A DNA stretch of 64,000 nt from Chamaea fasciata (taxonomy: Eukaryota; Chordata; Aves; Passeriformes; Sylviidae): contig JARCOQ010000017.1 of assembly GCA_029207755.1 (NCBI GenBank), positions 11,482,945-11,546,944 on the forward strand, read 5' to 3'. The first letter of the stretch is position 1; each line of letters opens with the position of its first letter. Below, one piece after another: positions 14,252 through 28,235 of this stretch. A model generated the notes under the pieces. The model ran no database searches and was not told the DNA's origin. It saw nothing but the letters and a program-made list of their open reading frames with translations. The position numbers and the translations under genes are program-made.

Positions 14252-14446
14252 GACCTGGGGAGGCCCTGGCACTGGGTGCCCAGAAAAGCTGTGGCTGCCC
14301 CTGGATCCCTGGCAGTGTCCAAGGCCAGGCTGGACAGGGCTTGGAGCAACCTGGGATAGTGGAAGATGCCCCTGTCCATCGCAAAGGATTGAAATTGGTT
14401 GGGCTTTGAGTTTCCTTTCAACCCAAACCATTCTGGCATTCTGTGA
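14252..14446 (+). mobile_element. CR1 LINE 3' fragment
   Basis: Sense CR1 3' sequence, including GGCACTGGGTGCCCAGA, AGGCTGGACAGGGCTTGGAG and a 3' end reading CAACCCAAACCATTCTGG. The copy is diverged (GCAAAGGATT where CR1 usually has GCAGGGGG) and strongly 5'-truncated. It is antisense to PTPRT. Confidence 0.93.
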
Positions 14447-14829
14447 CCTCTTTCTGGGATATCCTGCAATGTAGAATTCTCTAATTCCCAATGGCAAGTC
14501 TCCTTCTACCTTCCATCCCTCGAGGACTGTTTATGTACTGAGCAGGTGGCTTTATAGCTCTCTCGATCCACTTTTGTTTCAAGAAACAACAACTCCTCAT
14601 ATTCTCTCTGACTCTATGAAATAGTAATCCTTTTTTGATTCCTGCTAAGCTTTTGGCCATTATGATATATAATAGCAATCTTGTTATTTCTAGCTTACTA
14701 TTCCAGGCTCAGAGCCTGCAAGGCATTCAAATGCACTCTGCTGGTTTCCTTTTTTTTCTCTCCTTAGGCAGCTAACAAAGCCCTGGAGTTCGATGCTGCC
14801 ATAGCCCAGGCAGGTTTTACTGTGTGTTT

Positions 14830-15260
14830 AACACCACTCACACACTTGACAAAGAGAGATAGGGCTGCAGTCATTTTCCTGGGTGTCAGGCTATTCAGAT
14901 GCGCTGCCCTCACCTGTCTGTGTCAGGCTGGGCCTTTGTTCCCGCAGACAGGGGAGATCGATTTAGAGATTGGGACCAGCCCGCAGTGTATCATTGTCCT
15001 GCCTTTCACCGGCTCATTGCCGCTGAGAGATTGCTCGGGGAAATTTCTAGCATAGCAATAGCTCATCAATGCTCCTGCGAGAAGCTGAGTTTGGGCTCCT
15101 CCAGCACGTAGGAGTCCAAGAAGCTCTTTTTGAATTTTAGCTTTTGAATTCCCAGTTCGTGGGGCCCGTGGGGATCTGGCTCGTGCTCAGCTGAGAGCGG
15201 GGCAGGCAGGGAAGCACTTGGAAAGCATTTGGCTCCCACTGCTAGACACAATCCCAGCTA
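14830..15260. promoter_or_regulatory. CpG-rich non-repeat block, candidate enhancer
   Basis: By eye this part of the intron has clearly more CpG than its surroundings: about fifteen, including GATCGATTT, CACCGGCTC and GCCGCTGAG. No repeat or exon is recognisable in it. Retained CpGs in an otherwise CpG-poor bird intron can mark a constrained or unmethylated regulatory element. No particular factor is implied, and conservation was not tested. Confidence 0.3.
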
Positions 15261-16770
15261 ATCTGTACAAGCACGAGCAATTTATGAATTACTCAACACC
15301 AAAGCTGTCCTTACACTGGCATTTGCTAATTTAAAAGGAGCACCAGCTGCATGGACTGCAGCCTTTAATGATGTCCCATCAGCATTTGGGAAAGCTGTCT
15401 TCCTCCTACAGTTCATCAGAGCCTTTAATAAAATATTTTAGACCTCTGATATTTATTCTACAATTTTATAAAGACAAAACCAGGTTTCCAAGCAACACTT
15501 TTAAGTATTGTCATTGAGGATGCCGTGGGAGCTGCAAGCCTGTTCAATATAAACCCTCTCCTCAGCTCAGCAATAGCAGCTCTTACTGGGCTGGTTTGGC
15601 CACTTTTTACTGAGAGTGTACATTCTTATTCTGAGCCTTCTCTCTGGCAATAATAATCTACACTACTGGGAAAGTTTGTCATTTTGTTTGTCAGCCATGT
15701 GCAAAATCATAGCTGACACTTTTATGGACATTCGTCAGATGTCTTCTAACCTAAAAAACATTTGGTTTCTGTTTCATCCAATCCTAAACACTCACATTTT
15801 CTGGTCATAGAAAATGTTTCCTTCAGGTACATACACAAATCTATATGTATAGACATATATTAATCTGCTTTCAGCCTTCACAGAGGCCAAGAACTCCTTC
15901 ATCCTCTCTCCCCAGACCTGAGGGTGACACTCACCCTCTCAGTTATCCCACCTGCAAGCCATGAACTCTGTCTTTGGAGAAGAGGAAGCTCCCAGGGACA
16001 TGAACTGCCAGGTAACTGAACTCTTCCCCAAATCATTAGAGCACTACAGACACTTTTTATCATGAACAAGAGTTTTGATACATACAGAACCCAGACACAG
16101 ATACTCTTTTGCCTCTATTCTTTCACATTTTCTCTTCCCACTTAGCTGTTAACATACTTCTTTTCCCTTCACAGAGATAACTCACTCTTGTAATGGCCTG
16201 AAATTTTACTTTTTATGTTTATTCTTTTGAAATGAATCAAGGTTCCTCTGGAAGCACAACGGTGTGTTCATGAACATTCAGCTGGGGTGTAGCAATTGTC
16301 CCATTTGCATTCAAGTTAAAATCCTGTTCATCTCCTGCTCCTTTTCCATGGAACAGGTATCTGAGCTAGCACTGCTGTCATTGCTCCCTGAGGCTAAAAC
16401 CCCTCCTCTGGTGACACTTAGGGGTGTGACAGGCTGCTTTCATGGCAGTTTTCTCCCTGATGTCCCAGCTCACACCGACTGACACAGAATCCTCGTCTTT
16501 GCCTTGACTGCCTGGCTGGGGGTGCAGCATCCTCCAGCCTTGCTCTTCTCTCAGCCTGGGCAGGAGGCTACTCTCAAGGGCAGTGGCCAAGCAGCCAAGA
16601 GCATGTCTGAGCTCAAAGGTAATTTTGGGCTGGAGATTATCATTCTCAGCTCTGGTTCCCTTAATCAAATGGTTACTCTGGGTCTCACTTCCTGTTTTGA
16701 TCTGTCTAGAGCCTCCAGAAGGGCAGGATTCCCAGTTCACCCCAGCAAGGACACAGACTGGTACAGACTG

Positions 16771-16918
16771 TTCTTTTTTTTTTTTTTTTTTTTTTTTAAA
16801 TCGTGATTTTTTGTTTTGTTTTGTTTTGTTTTGTTTTGGTTGTTCCAGGGTTTTTTTTGTTTGTATGTTTGTGGTTTTTTCCCCTTTTTTTGTTTTGTTT
16901 TTGTGGGGGTTTTTTTTG
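16771..16918. repeat. T/G-rich low-complexity tract with (TTTTG)n
   Basis: A run of more than 20 Ts is followed by about five TTTTG units (16812-16839) and further T, GT and C-interrupted tracts. It produces spurious Phe-rich open frames. No associated element was identified. Confidence 0.92.
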
Positions 16919-19900
16919 AGTTATGCTCCTCTCCTCCTGTTTTGTTTATACCTAAGGGCAGAATTTCCCTGCCTGCCTTTAGTGCATTTTCAGAGATCAA
17001 CTTCTGTGCATTAACCAGACAAGTGCTGCCAAGCACAGCAACTGCTTCCACACCTGCACTGAGGTGCTCTTGTAAGGTGGAGCAAAACCCCACCAATCCT
17101 ACACCCAAATGAAATTGCAATTGCTGTGGGAATTCTGAGCACCAAATGTCCTATCACCCACCCTAAAGTTTAGCAAACCGTCTGCATTACTACAACATTT
17201 CTGAAAAGAGTAAAACTTATCCAACTTTGCTCAGAAGGTGGGAACTTGGTGGGATACACCACAAACCCCAGTGGTTGGGCACTTCCTCAGGATAAACTTG
17301 GTGAGCAGGATCTGCCCTTTTGGTCTGAAAGAGCCCTTCAGCTGCACTCACAGCTCTGGCTCAGGGCTGAGCAGGGTCTATACCCTTTGCAATTTGCTAT
17401 CCCTGACAATTCTGACAATTACAAACAAGGAAAAGGAGCAGTGGTTTTCCAAAACGTGGTGCTGGAGGGAAGGATAAGAAAAGCAAGCAGGCAATGAAAA
17501 TAAGGAGGAGATACCCAAACTATTCTAATAGCTCTTATTCCATCTACCAGGTAGGCAGTGGATTTGGGGCCCTCCCCATCTCAGGCTTCAAAGCTCTGCT
17601 CCCAGCCAGGAGCAGCTAACATGAATTTCCTGGCAGGAATCAATGCCAACACCCAGCTGGATACGAGTGTCAGTGTCACACACAGAAATGATATTAAAAG
17701 AGACAACAAAAACAGAGCATTCAAACTCCTACACAAAATAACAACTTCAATGTCAGTGAAATGAAAGATGATACAGCCACCCTAACTCCTGCATTCCTGT
17801 TTTTAATGTCAGGACACATTTGGAAACCCTGCAATCAAGGACACGTGGGTGTGCTGCAGGGCAGTGGTTAGCAGGGGTTTTGTGCTCCCATTGCCACCCC
17901 AGCCCACTTTGGTGCAGCCAAATAATGCTGCTGTTCTCTTAAAAAACACCAGGGACTGCTTTCCAAACATCCACAGGCTCTGCTCTTCAGAGAGCTCTCG
18001 AGGGATTCTCAAATCTGGCCCACAAAACAAATGCCTGACCTCCTAGCAGGCTGGGGAGCTGACTGCCCTGTGTGCAGCTGCACACTCTGATTGGAAAAGG
18101 AGGCCAAAACTGGGCTCCTTTATAAATTTCAAAGGCCTTGGATAGATAAATCCACATCAATTTAATAGAAGCTTTTTAAAGTTTTTGACAGCTTGGCTGT
18201 AAATCACTGATAAAAGCACGCACCAATAATGGGCCACAGCACAAGTGTTGTCTGCAGAGGAATAAAAGGTGCCCTTATCACCATCTACAAGCTAATTCTT
18301 TAAATTATGAGTTCCCTATTCAGTGTGGGAAAAAAATCAACATTCCCAGTCACAGCCCATTTCTGTGATGGAGATCTCTCTGTTTGCCTCGGTCTTCTCC
18401 TTCCCCTGATCTTGATTTCTTTTTGAGGGTGGACTGAGACAACACTTGTCCACAAATTAGGTATTAAGGCCAATCTCAAATGCTGAATGTAGGATGCCCA
18501 GGAAAGTGGGGAGCAAAAGCTGAGTCAGAGCTCTCCATAAAGCATCCAACGTCTGGCCCATGCACTTTGGTATCCTGACACATCGACAAGGTGAAACCTC
18601 CACTATGCTCTTGATAATGAGAGGGTAGGCAAAGCAATATCATCTCTTTGTAACCTTCCAGTGATCCACTCACCTGAATTATTAAAGCTTAAAAGAAACA
18701 ATGTTTCAGCAGCTGAGTACTCCCTCTGGACCAATCTCGTTATTAAACTTTCCTTCACATCATATAAAGATTCAAAGTATTTTCATTTAACACATAAATT
18801 TATTATCAGCCATATATTATTTCCAATGTTATCTTCTCCCAGGGTGCAAAAATAAGTGGCAATTAGTACAGCTTGATTGTGTAGTGCTTTTTTTTTAGTA
18901 GACTACTGCGAGCAGGTTTTGTTGTTCATCCTACAGAGAACAGGAACTTCCCACTTCCAGCTCAGATGAACACTTTACTTTCAGAATAACTCTGATAGGC
19001 TACAGGAAGTAAGAGAGTAGTGGTTTCCTTATTACTGGTTATTTTAATTCGAAGGATGAAGGACAAGAAGGAGCAAATGAAAGAAGGATAGAAAAGATTT
19101 GTGCCTCTCCATGTGGGATGTAGCAGCTGACGTGGAGATGGACGTTGAATTTCCACTCCTACACAGATCCTGTGGAAGGAAGAGATCCAACTATTCCAAA
19201 AAGGCCATGCAAACCCATGAAAATAAACCCCAAATACTGTCTGACCAACCCACAAGGGTCAGTGCTGCACAGAGGTAAAGAAAAGGCATCAGCAGCACAT
19301 GAACAGGGACAAAGGTACAATAATTAGAGAGACCAAAAACCTCTTCAGCTTCTTTTCCCTTGTGGGACACACGAGAATCTGGCTACAGATACTGAGCACC
19401 AGCTTTTTATCATTTGATTATTCCATTTAACTTGTGAGCATGTTAAATTTGTTTGAGCCAAAGTAAGTATATCTGTATATATCCATGGAGGTTCATCACA
19501 TTAATTCTGACAGGATGGAACCATCTCCTGGGATACTGCAATGGGAGAGGGTTTGATGTGCTGCCTGACACCCACATAGAATTCAGATTAGCCATTGGGG
19601 GTGCAGATGCTTGTTTCATGGCCAAGCTGCCTTCAGTGATGCACACTGAGACAGAAGGGGAGCCTCAACATCTTTATTTCCCCCTCTTAAAGATGTAGAG
19701 ATCAAAGCCTGAGTTCTGCCACAGAGGCAGTAAGAAATAAAATAATGGGAATTTTGAAGAAAGGTACCCCATGTATCAGTACTCTGTATTGTTCACCCTA
19801 AAAAACTGTGACATTAAACTGTAGATAGATCCTTCTCACAGTGTGCCTCCAGCCCTGCCATGAATCTGCATATGGGAGATTTTGTAAAAAAAATTCAACC

Positions 19901-21388
19901 CAACGCAAGTCTAAAAAAGCTTTATATGGCATACATTCCCCTAAAGTTTACAGGAACTCAAGGGTAGCTGCCCTAAAGGCTGATGCTGACATTGCTCTGA
20001 GCACCCACTGCTTTCCTTGGGCTCCAAGGGTGGATTTCCTGACCAGGCACCCAAGAGTCAACTCCCCAGACAGCTTTCAAGTTCATAAAGTTTTCTGTGC
20101 CAATATATCCCTGAGAACTGAGTGACTGCCTTCACATATTCCAAAATGTCACCCTCAGTGCCTCCAATAGCATTTTTAATCAGAAGCTCTGAAGCTAATC
20201 TACAAACCATAATGAACTGTGTTTCACAGCCACCTAGGACGCACTGACAGGACCCAGTGCTCTGTTCTGCAATTTTCTGTCCATTTAAGAACTGATTCAA
20301 AACACATTAAAATCAATTAAAGATTGCTACAGTTTCCATTGCACTCTGGAACAGCTCCATGCAGAATACAATATGCTGAAGTGAAGGTTTGCTTTCAATA
20401 AACAGTTTCATGCAGAAAAATAGTGGAAAGAAAAAAAAAGAAGATTGTTTGACAGTGTCATCTTCTGGAATGCGCTTGGCTGTTTCAGAGACTCAAAAAG
20501 TAGCCTGTTATGAATATTGGGCTACACTGTCATCCATCAGCTTGCTCACATCTGCAAAGCATTCACAAAAATAAAGCTGATAATAGTGATGCTACTTGAG
20601 GAAATAGTCTCTCATATTGCAAAGTTATTCACACCAGAGCCTTCATTTTGGAGTTATTTTTGCATGTTCTTTTAACAGTCATTTAAATTAAACAACTCTT
20701 CTACTACGTTCACTGAAGTTGAAGAATACAAAAAAAAAAAAAAAATCCAGCCAAATTTGTAAAAAATGGCATAGGAAGAAGAGATGGTAATTACTGCCAC
20801 TGTGATGAAAAAAACCTGCTGAGATAGAGCCAATAATAATGAAATCCATTTAATAATCAAGAAGGCTGGGAAGAAAGTCTCTTCACATTTTCTTCCACTC
20901 TTGTATTCAGCTCAGTACTCCAGATTTACAACCAGGCCATGTGAGACCCTGAAATTCATGAAACAAAAGGTAACGATTTCACACTTGGATAAAACCATTT
21001 GGAGTCAGCCCTTCCACACGGGCATTCTTTTATGGCTGAAATTTCAAGCTTTGTTAAATTTCTCTGGTGATTGAAACGGGCTCTGCAAAAAGTGAGGATG
21101 TTTAATGACTGCATGGTTCCTGTAGAGGAGAGAGAGATGGGCCTGTGCTGGGCAGGAGCTGTGATGAGCTGCCTGGGACAGGCAGTGGCTTCTATTTCAG
21201 GAACTGTGCACACTGTCAAGCCTGAGAAAACAGCAAACCCAAACAAAATGTTTGTATTTGCAGAAAAGCATCCTGCCAGTGTCACTCCAACAAACGCTGT
21301 CTTGGGCCAGGCTGCTTTGTCTGAAATTCCTTTGCAGTCTCACAGACAACTCCCACAGCTGACTGAAAAAAGGAAAACTCTGTTGGAA

Positions 21389-21460
21389 GGTGTGTGTGTG
21401 GTGGTGGGTTGTTTGTTTTGGGTTGCTTGGGTTTTTGGTGGTGGTTAGGTGGGGTTTTTA
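21389..21460. repeat. GT-rich low-complexity stretch
   Basis: Starts as a short (GT)n run and continues with GGTGG, GGGTT and GGGG motifs separated by Ts. Four G runs of three or more are present but with long loops, so any G-quadruplex potential is weak. Confidence 0.75.
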
Positions 21461-21954
21461 GTAAAAAAAAGTGACAGTGTAATGTCAAATACTCCATGGT
21501 TTTCGTGGGTTGCGCAGGTTTTATCCTGACAGACCCCTGAGGTACAATAATAATCATCCCACTGTTGCAGATATGTAAACAGTGGCATGGGCAATGTGAC
21601 TCTGCCTGATATCACAGTATCAGTTGTATGTAAACAAATCCACACTTTCCTGTCCAATACTCCTCCCTCCACCCACCAGCCAATATGTCCTGTCTAATGG
21701 AGTCTGGAGTATCCAGTCTGAACACATGCTACTCCTACCAAATCTTTCAAACTGGGGAAAAAAAGGAGGAAAATGTGACTTGTGAGCATTCCCAGAGATG
21801 TGACCTGCAGTGAAAAGGGAGGAGCAGACAGTGCTGGGAATGAAGTGTTTGGAGACTTGCTCTGTCTTCAAATTGCACCACACAAAAGATGCACCAGAGC
21901 CGCAAACACCAGTAACAACATTGTGCCAATAATGATGGTTTAAACAATGGAGCT

Positions 21955-22064
21955 CTGAGCACCCTGGGATAGGGGAAGGTGTCCCTGCCCATGGCAGGGG
22001 GGTGGAAATGGGTGAACTTTAAGGTCCCTTCAACCCAAATCATTCTGTGCTTCTATGATTCTAT
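21955..22064 (+). mobile_element. CR1 LINE 3' terminal fragment
   Basis: A short piece of a sense CR1 tail. It runs from ACCCTGGGATAGGGGAAGGTG through CCCATGGCAGGGGGGTGG to CAACCCAAATCATTCTG, and ends with the usual ATTCTATGATTCTAT terminal octamer repeats. Only about 110 bp of the 3' end is present. Confidence 0.95.
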
Positions 22065-22520
22065 ATGTGCACATCTGAACACCCCTGTGTGCACCTACGC
22101 GTCTATTAAAATCAGTGTTTCCAATGAAGTTCCTCATGAAGTTCCACCACCCATGACCCTTCTCTGACTGCAGAGGCCATGACAGCTATGGAAAGGTATC
22201 CAAAAAGCCAAATAATTCCCAAATAGCTCTAAGCAAGTCTGGCCATCACCACAGCACCTTACCAGCAATGTGGTAACACACACAAAACCTGAGGAGCTGT
22301 CCAGAACATAACTGCATTCCCTGACCAAAACGAAGGGTTTGTGCACTTGAAGGGCCATTTTCCCCAGCTGCACCATTTACCCGACAGAAGCTGCGATTCA
22401 GACTTGCAGGAAGACCATCCCCAGCCCACCAGAACGCTGCTCCTGAATCTGTTTACTTGTACATATCTCATGTTACTTGTACTCTCTAAAATGCTTAAAA
22501 TTCTCTATTTAATCTTCTGG

Positions 22521-22625
22521 AAAGTAAAAAAAAGAAAAAAAAAAAACAACAAAAAAAAACCCAAAAAACAAAACAAAAAAAAAAAACCAACAAAAAAAAC
22601 AACAACAAAACAAAAAAAACCAAAG
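22521..22625. repeat. A-rich low-complexity tract with CAA interruptions
   Basis: About 100 bp of A runs interrupted by single C or CC. It accounts for the lysine-rich open frames here and is not coding. Confidence 0.93.
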
Positions 22626-22888
22626 AACTGGAGGGCATTTCAAAGCTCTGTGTTCCATTATCACAACCATCTCCATAAACCTGACCCGGCTTGCAACCCA
22701 GATTAGCCATAATGGCTGCTGCTCCCCAGTGGAAGTGGCCCAGTCCCTCTCTCCAGCTCAATGCTATTTTCTGTTGGCAGATTAAAGATGAGTGCAGACA
22801 GATACAGCTTTCACTGCAACAGGAACTGATGTGAGTGGCTTTGGAGGTGTCTCTTCCCTCCTGAGCCACCTGCCATCTGTTTAATCTG

Positions 22889-22930
22889 AAAAAAAAAAAA
22901 AAAAAAAACCAAAAAAACCCCCAAACCCAA
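22889..22930. repeat. Poly(A) grading into CCAAAA/CCCAAACCC
   Basis: Twenty As are followed by CC, seven As, and then C-rich CCAAACCCAACC. Same form as the tracts near 6504 and 38420. Confidence 0.9.
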
Positions 22931-25900
22931 CCTCTGTTTTGTTAATGTTGCTTTGTTTTAAACAGGCGTCACTGACTGAGGTCCTGTCATCCACCCTCAG
23001 CAAGTGCTTGTTTAAGACCAGGACGATGTTTCAAGGACAAGGAGAGCCAAAGTGGTTCCTGAACAACCTGCAGGGCAAGGAGAGACCATGAAAACCCTTA
23101 CTGGGACTGTCCAGCACCTTCTGCTTTCATAAAAGCAGCAGGTTGATCAAGAGGATGGGGATATTTGCATATATTCTCAGTCAGAATTAATTTGGGTTTC
23201 TCCAATGGCTTCCATCAAATTAGGTTCATTTGGATGCAGAAGTAATCTAGCTGGGAATTCAAGCTTCCTCTGCCTTTTCCACAGCCACAGCTACCAGACT
23301 ATGCAGGGAAAACCCACACAGAGCAACCTGCTATCTTTTCATAAGACAGAACACTAGAAAAATACTTCTATTTTTCATGTCTGTCTGGATATTTTTTAAA
23401 TGAAGAGGCTAAGAAAAACACTAGGAAAGAAGAGGAACCTGCTCTGTTTACAGCCTTCTGATAAACTTCATTCCTCAACAAGGCCCATGCAGTCAGGTAA
23501 CTGCTCCAGCCCTGTGGTCAATGGACAATGATGATGAGCTCTCCTGGGGAAGGCTAACAGTGATTTTCAGCTTCTGAAGCTGCAGGAGTATCCACAAGCT
23601 CCATTCCACCTTTTCTGGACATGTTTTGCTTTCCAGAAAGTGCAAAACTGTCATGCTTCTGATAGCAGGGAGAGATCTAAAATGGTGCCTCCAGTACAAC
23701 ATCTCCTGCCCCAGAATGAAGGGAAATTGAGGACAGGGGGAGTGGGAAAGTCCCAAGGATAAGAACTTCTCTGCAGAAATTCATCCATAAACACCTCCCA
23801 CCCCCAGCACAGTGGGAATGGGATGGATTTAAATGTTGGGAGATTGTGTCTGACAATGCTGTAATCCACCAACTCCCCTCAAAACCAGGAGTATTTTTCA
23901 CAAGATAGCAAACATTACACACAGGCTGTATCCTTTGGCAGAAAAAAGCCCTCAACCTGCATCAACACCAGCTCCTGCAGCTCCTCAGGGATCTGTCAAG
24001 GTGAGCCACAAGGGAAATTGGCATTTCCTCCTCTTCTACTGTTTGACTTTCCCACAAGAAATACTCCACGCTCCTCCTCTCTCCTTGCCTTCCCCTTTTG
24101 CACCATGACCGCTTTGAATGGCACCAGTCCTATTCCCCCTTCCTTTGCACTGCACTGTTCCTAACTCTGCCTTTTGCTTTGGAAAACCACTGTGCAAGGA
24201 AAGCTGAAAGTGTGGGGAGGCAGAAGAGCATCATGGCTGCAGAGGTTTATTCCTGAGAATTGGCTGGCTGCATTTATGATAATCCCTCTATTCCATCTGC
24301 ATCCCACGCACTGGTGCAGCAACTCCATTTTCTAGTTCCAAGAAATTATGCATTCATTATGGAGGAAATTAACACCTCAAAGCAAACTATAATTAGGAAT
24401 TCTTCAATTCAGTTTATGCTTTTTCAATTAGGCCCTCTATAATTTTAATCACGGGAGCATTAACATGTTTCCGGAATTTATATACCTGTGGTATAATTAA
24501 ATCCTGAAATGCCTTAGTCTGCAACAGCAGAGCAGAGCTTGCTCATCTTCCCTTTTATTGTGTTTTTGTGTTGTTACAGACACATGGAGGGGCACCTGCC
24601 TGTGTGAACATCTCCTGCCAGATGCAGCAGAGAAGGAAGGGCCCACTTGTCCTCTGAACTCAGCACCCTCACTGCTGGGAGAGGCTCTGCTGCCTGGGAA
24701 AAGCCTGGGCACTGCTCCTGACGGGTGGACAATTGCCAGGGACTTGTGCTCAGACTCATTCCATTTCAAGTGCCTTAAGGAGCTGCTTCAATTAAGTAAA
24801 TCACCCTTGATGATCCTCCAAAAGAGCCAAGGTCCTTCCTCCTGTGGGCTCCGCACCCCTGAGCAGGTGTGGCCCAGCTCAGCTCACTCCATCGGAGGGT
24901 CTGATCCAAAAGCTCTCACAGGCTTGGCACTACACCCCCTGCAAGTCAGAGTTTCTGATTTTTAACGTCTTTTGTGTTTTGTTTGTTACTACCCTCTCAT
25001 TCTGTGACAACAAGGAAGGGGCACAGTGGCTCTGAGAGCTGTGGAGCAAAGAAATGTCTTGGGAAAAGAAACCCTCAAACTGCAACCATGGGTATTTTCT
25101 CTGTTCCCTCATCTAACGGGGTGGCAGGTTGATGTGAGGAGATGGCCATCAGGTTTGTGAATATCAGCTCAAAGCTCAGAATTCATTAACCTGTGGGTTG
25201 CTGGAATTAAATCTGGCAGTTTATATAGTCAGCATAAAAGATTTATGCAAAAAATCTCCTTTCCCCTACTCAGTATCCTCAGGTCTTCACAACACTAGCA
25301 AGTGTTAGCAAAAGCCTCCCTGTAGCACTAAGAAAATGCTGCTTGACACCAAAGAATTGGCTCCACATGTAATTTGATTGTTAAAATAATATCATTCAAA
25401 TAAACACCAATTTTATGGCTTTCCTCTCCCATTTCTGCCCACTGCCAAAGCTACCTGTGGAATGGTCAAAGACACAGCAGGCCACCCAGGCTGTGAAAAT
25501 GGCCATGGTTTGGATGGCTGATGAATGGTAAAAGGCAGATTTGTCCCCTTTAGGGGGCTGAATTTCAATTACATGTTGTGCTGATCCAGTAGGAAAACGC
25601 ATTTCCTGTACCAGATGAGAAAATTGACCCAAAGTGCCCTTTAGCCTCACTTTTTGGGACTAACACCTGACTCCTTGGGGAACTAAACAAAACCTTTAAG
25701 CCCCTATTCAACTAATTCTTCCAGGTTACATAAAAGACTAAATATTCCCTCCTGATACTTCTGGTTGTACTTACACACTTCTTTTTCTGTTTTGCTGTTC
25801 TGATACAATAAGCAGAGCATCTCTAATATTCATAATAATTTCAACTTCTTAATGCCTTTCACCCAAATTCTCAATTTCCTTCTCTCCCGTTCACATACAG

Positions 25901-28207
25901 TTGAAGAAAATGCAGATCTGGTTTATCTCTAAGTAGAAACTTCTTCATGTACCTCCAAATTCTTAGCTGAGTAGAAGGCAGAGTGTCAGGCAGGAGAAGC
26001 TCAGCTTGAATGATTTCAGAACAATATCCCTGAGGTATATTACAGGAGATTTTAACTAATACAGATAATTTGGCTTGTAATATCAGAAGCCTAGATTGAT
26101 AATTTCATTTCTCATTAAATACTACAAAATTAAAAGATCTAAAGTGATAACTGCTTGCTCTGTATTGAATCAACCAACCCATGTGATGCAGACATTTAAA
26201 TAGGAGCTCAGAGAAAGCAGACCAGGAATTTTCTTCTCCAAGTACTAAGAATGTGCCTATCAAGGGAATCTAACTTTCTGAATTATCAAGGATATGATAA
26301 TTTCACCCTTAGCACCATTTTTATTGTTTTGCTGCTCCTTCACTCCACTCTTATTTTCATATACCAGGTACTCTATGTGGGAGTTTTAAGAATTAGAAAT
26401 TGCCACCGTTTTCTGGCATTAATGAATCAATTATCAGCATAAATGCCTGAGGCAGGCTCATGTGATGCCACTAAGAAGCTGCAAAGCAGAGATCTAAGCA
26501 GCACTGCTCCTCCTGTACTAATGGAGACCCACAAACCAAAGTCACCAGCAGAAAAGCAAAACAAAAGCACCAGGAAATATTGGGAATTTATAGTTTCTCC
26601 ACCACAGAATCAAGGTTCCTGGGCTTGCAAACCATTCCTTTGTAAGGCTGGGAGGAACCACTGCGCAGTAAAGTCAAAATCAGACTAAGGATTCCAGGGA
26701 GAGGGATGCAGGAAAGGCAGGCTTGGGATGAACAGATAATGCCCAAAGTCACAGAAAAGAATCACCTGGAGATTAAATTTCTAGCCTATGGCTCCAAATT
26801 TTCTCCATTTTTACTTTGTTGCAGATAGAAAGACAAGTTTTAACTACTTTGAGTTCTCTGACATAAGATGGAAGCAACACCATGGCCCTTCCTTCCAGGA
26901 AAGTTTTACTCACTGTTACATGTGGGAATACTTAAGTGCACAGATACATTCTATAGGATTTTTTCCTGGGAGACTAGCTTGAATATAAAACCAGAAAAAA
27001 CCCCCACCATTCTTAAGTGTTCTGTAAATAACATTACAGCTGTTTTCTCTTAATATTTTAGCATCATGTAGAACAAAATTTCCCTCTTATTTCATGCTTG
27101 GAAGATCAAGAATGAAATAATAACACTCAAGTGTAACACAGGGCTTGGTCCATATAAATTAACTTATCCACCTGGCTGGCTAGGAGGGTAGGAAAATATT
27201 TATTTCACCTTTGCTCAGTCCTTCTTAATATATTTAAAATATTTAAACTCTCTTCTCTTGTTCAGATTTACATATTTCCTTTAAGATGTACATTAATAAG
27301 CTGACCCATCTGTACCTGTGTGCTAGCAGCACACAAGAGAATATCACAGATTATTTACTGACACACCTCCGAGAGCTGCAGGAAGAGAGAGAGAGACCAA
27401 ATCCATATTGCTCCAACAAAAAAGTTTTCAATTTTCTGAACCCCACCCCAAAATAATTGCAGGCTCTTCTCAAATGTCCTTCTGCTGTGTCCTACAGCTC
27501 CACCACGCAGAGCACAGTATTGACAAGGCAATCACACCTAAGGGGAGCATTTATCTAAACTCTGAAATCCTCACAACTAACACATCCTCTGAAAATTTGA
27601 TTTTCTCCATAGTGGATTGACAGAACCAACTGTGTGTTAATAAAGCAGATGGACCTTCAAATATCCAACACACCAAAACCAGCCTGTGGACATGTCCTGT
27701 GGATAAAACCCCTCAGAGTGTGATTTCCAAGCTGGGAGTGGGATATAAATTCTCAAATAGAGGTCTAAAGATGTCATATGTGAATAATCTATGAAGGACT
27801 GACTCAGCCCTCCTGACAATAACAGATTCAAAGGCAGAAATATCCTCAAAATCACATTGGAGGTTTTCAGGAAAGAGTTGAGGAGTAAAGATTGAGAACA
27901 CTTGCATTCTTCCTTCCTCTTGTGAATGTATTATAGATGAATGTCAGCCTCCAGCAAATCAATCATAGCACCATTCACAGGGTTTAGATTGATATAAGAA
28001 CACCTAAAAGTTACTTTTAAAGGGCAATGTGGAGTCAAACTCTGCAGGTTATACCAAGAAAAATAAAGGCAAAAAATGAAACGCCTGTGCCACAAGGGAG
28101 AATATTTCTGCTTGCTGAGGCTTCACCTTTCTTTTGGCAATAGGACAAAATAGATCAAAGAATATCTAAGTTTATATTAATCCTATTAGGGTGCACGAAA
28201 GCGTCCT

Positions 28208-28235
28208 CGTTGTTATCTATAGATCGTTAACAACG
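28208..28235. promoter_or_regulatory. Nested palindrome in a CpG-bearing, repeat-free stretch
   Basis: CGTTGTTA at 28208-28215 is the exact reverse complement of TAACAACG at 28228-28235. Between them lies TCTATAGATCGT, which itself contains the 8-bp palindrome TCTATAGA. So an 8-bp perfect stem with a 12-base loop can form, and both half-sites carry AACAA words of the SOX/FOX type. Several CpGs lie nearby in otherwise AT-rich DNA. A regulatory role is inference only. Confidence 0.4.

Noticed and set aside
21389..21460. G-quadruplex candidate in the GT-rich stretch
   Set aside because: Four G runs exist, but the loops are about 7 to 20 bases, so a stable quadruplex is unlikely.
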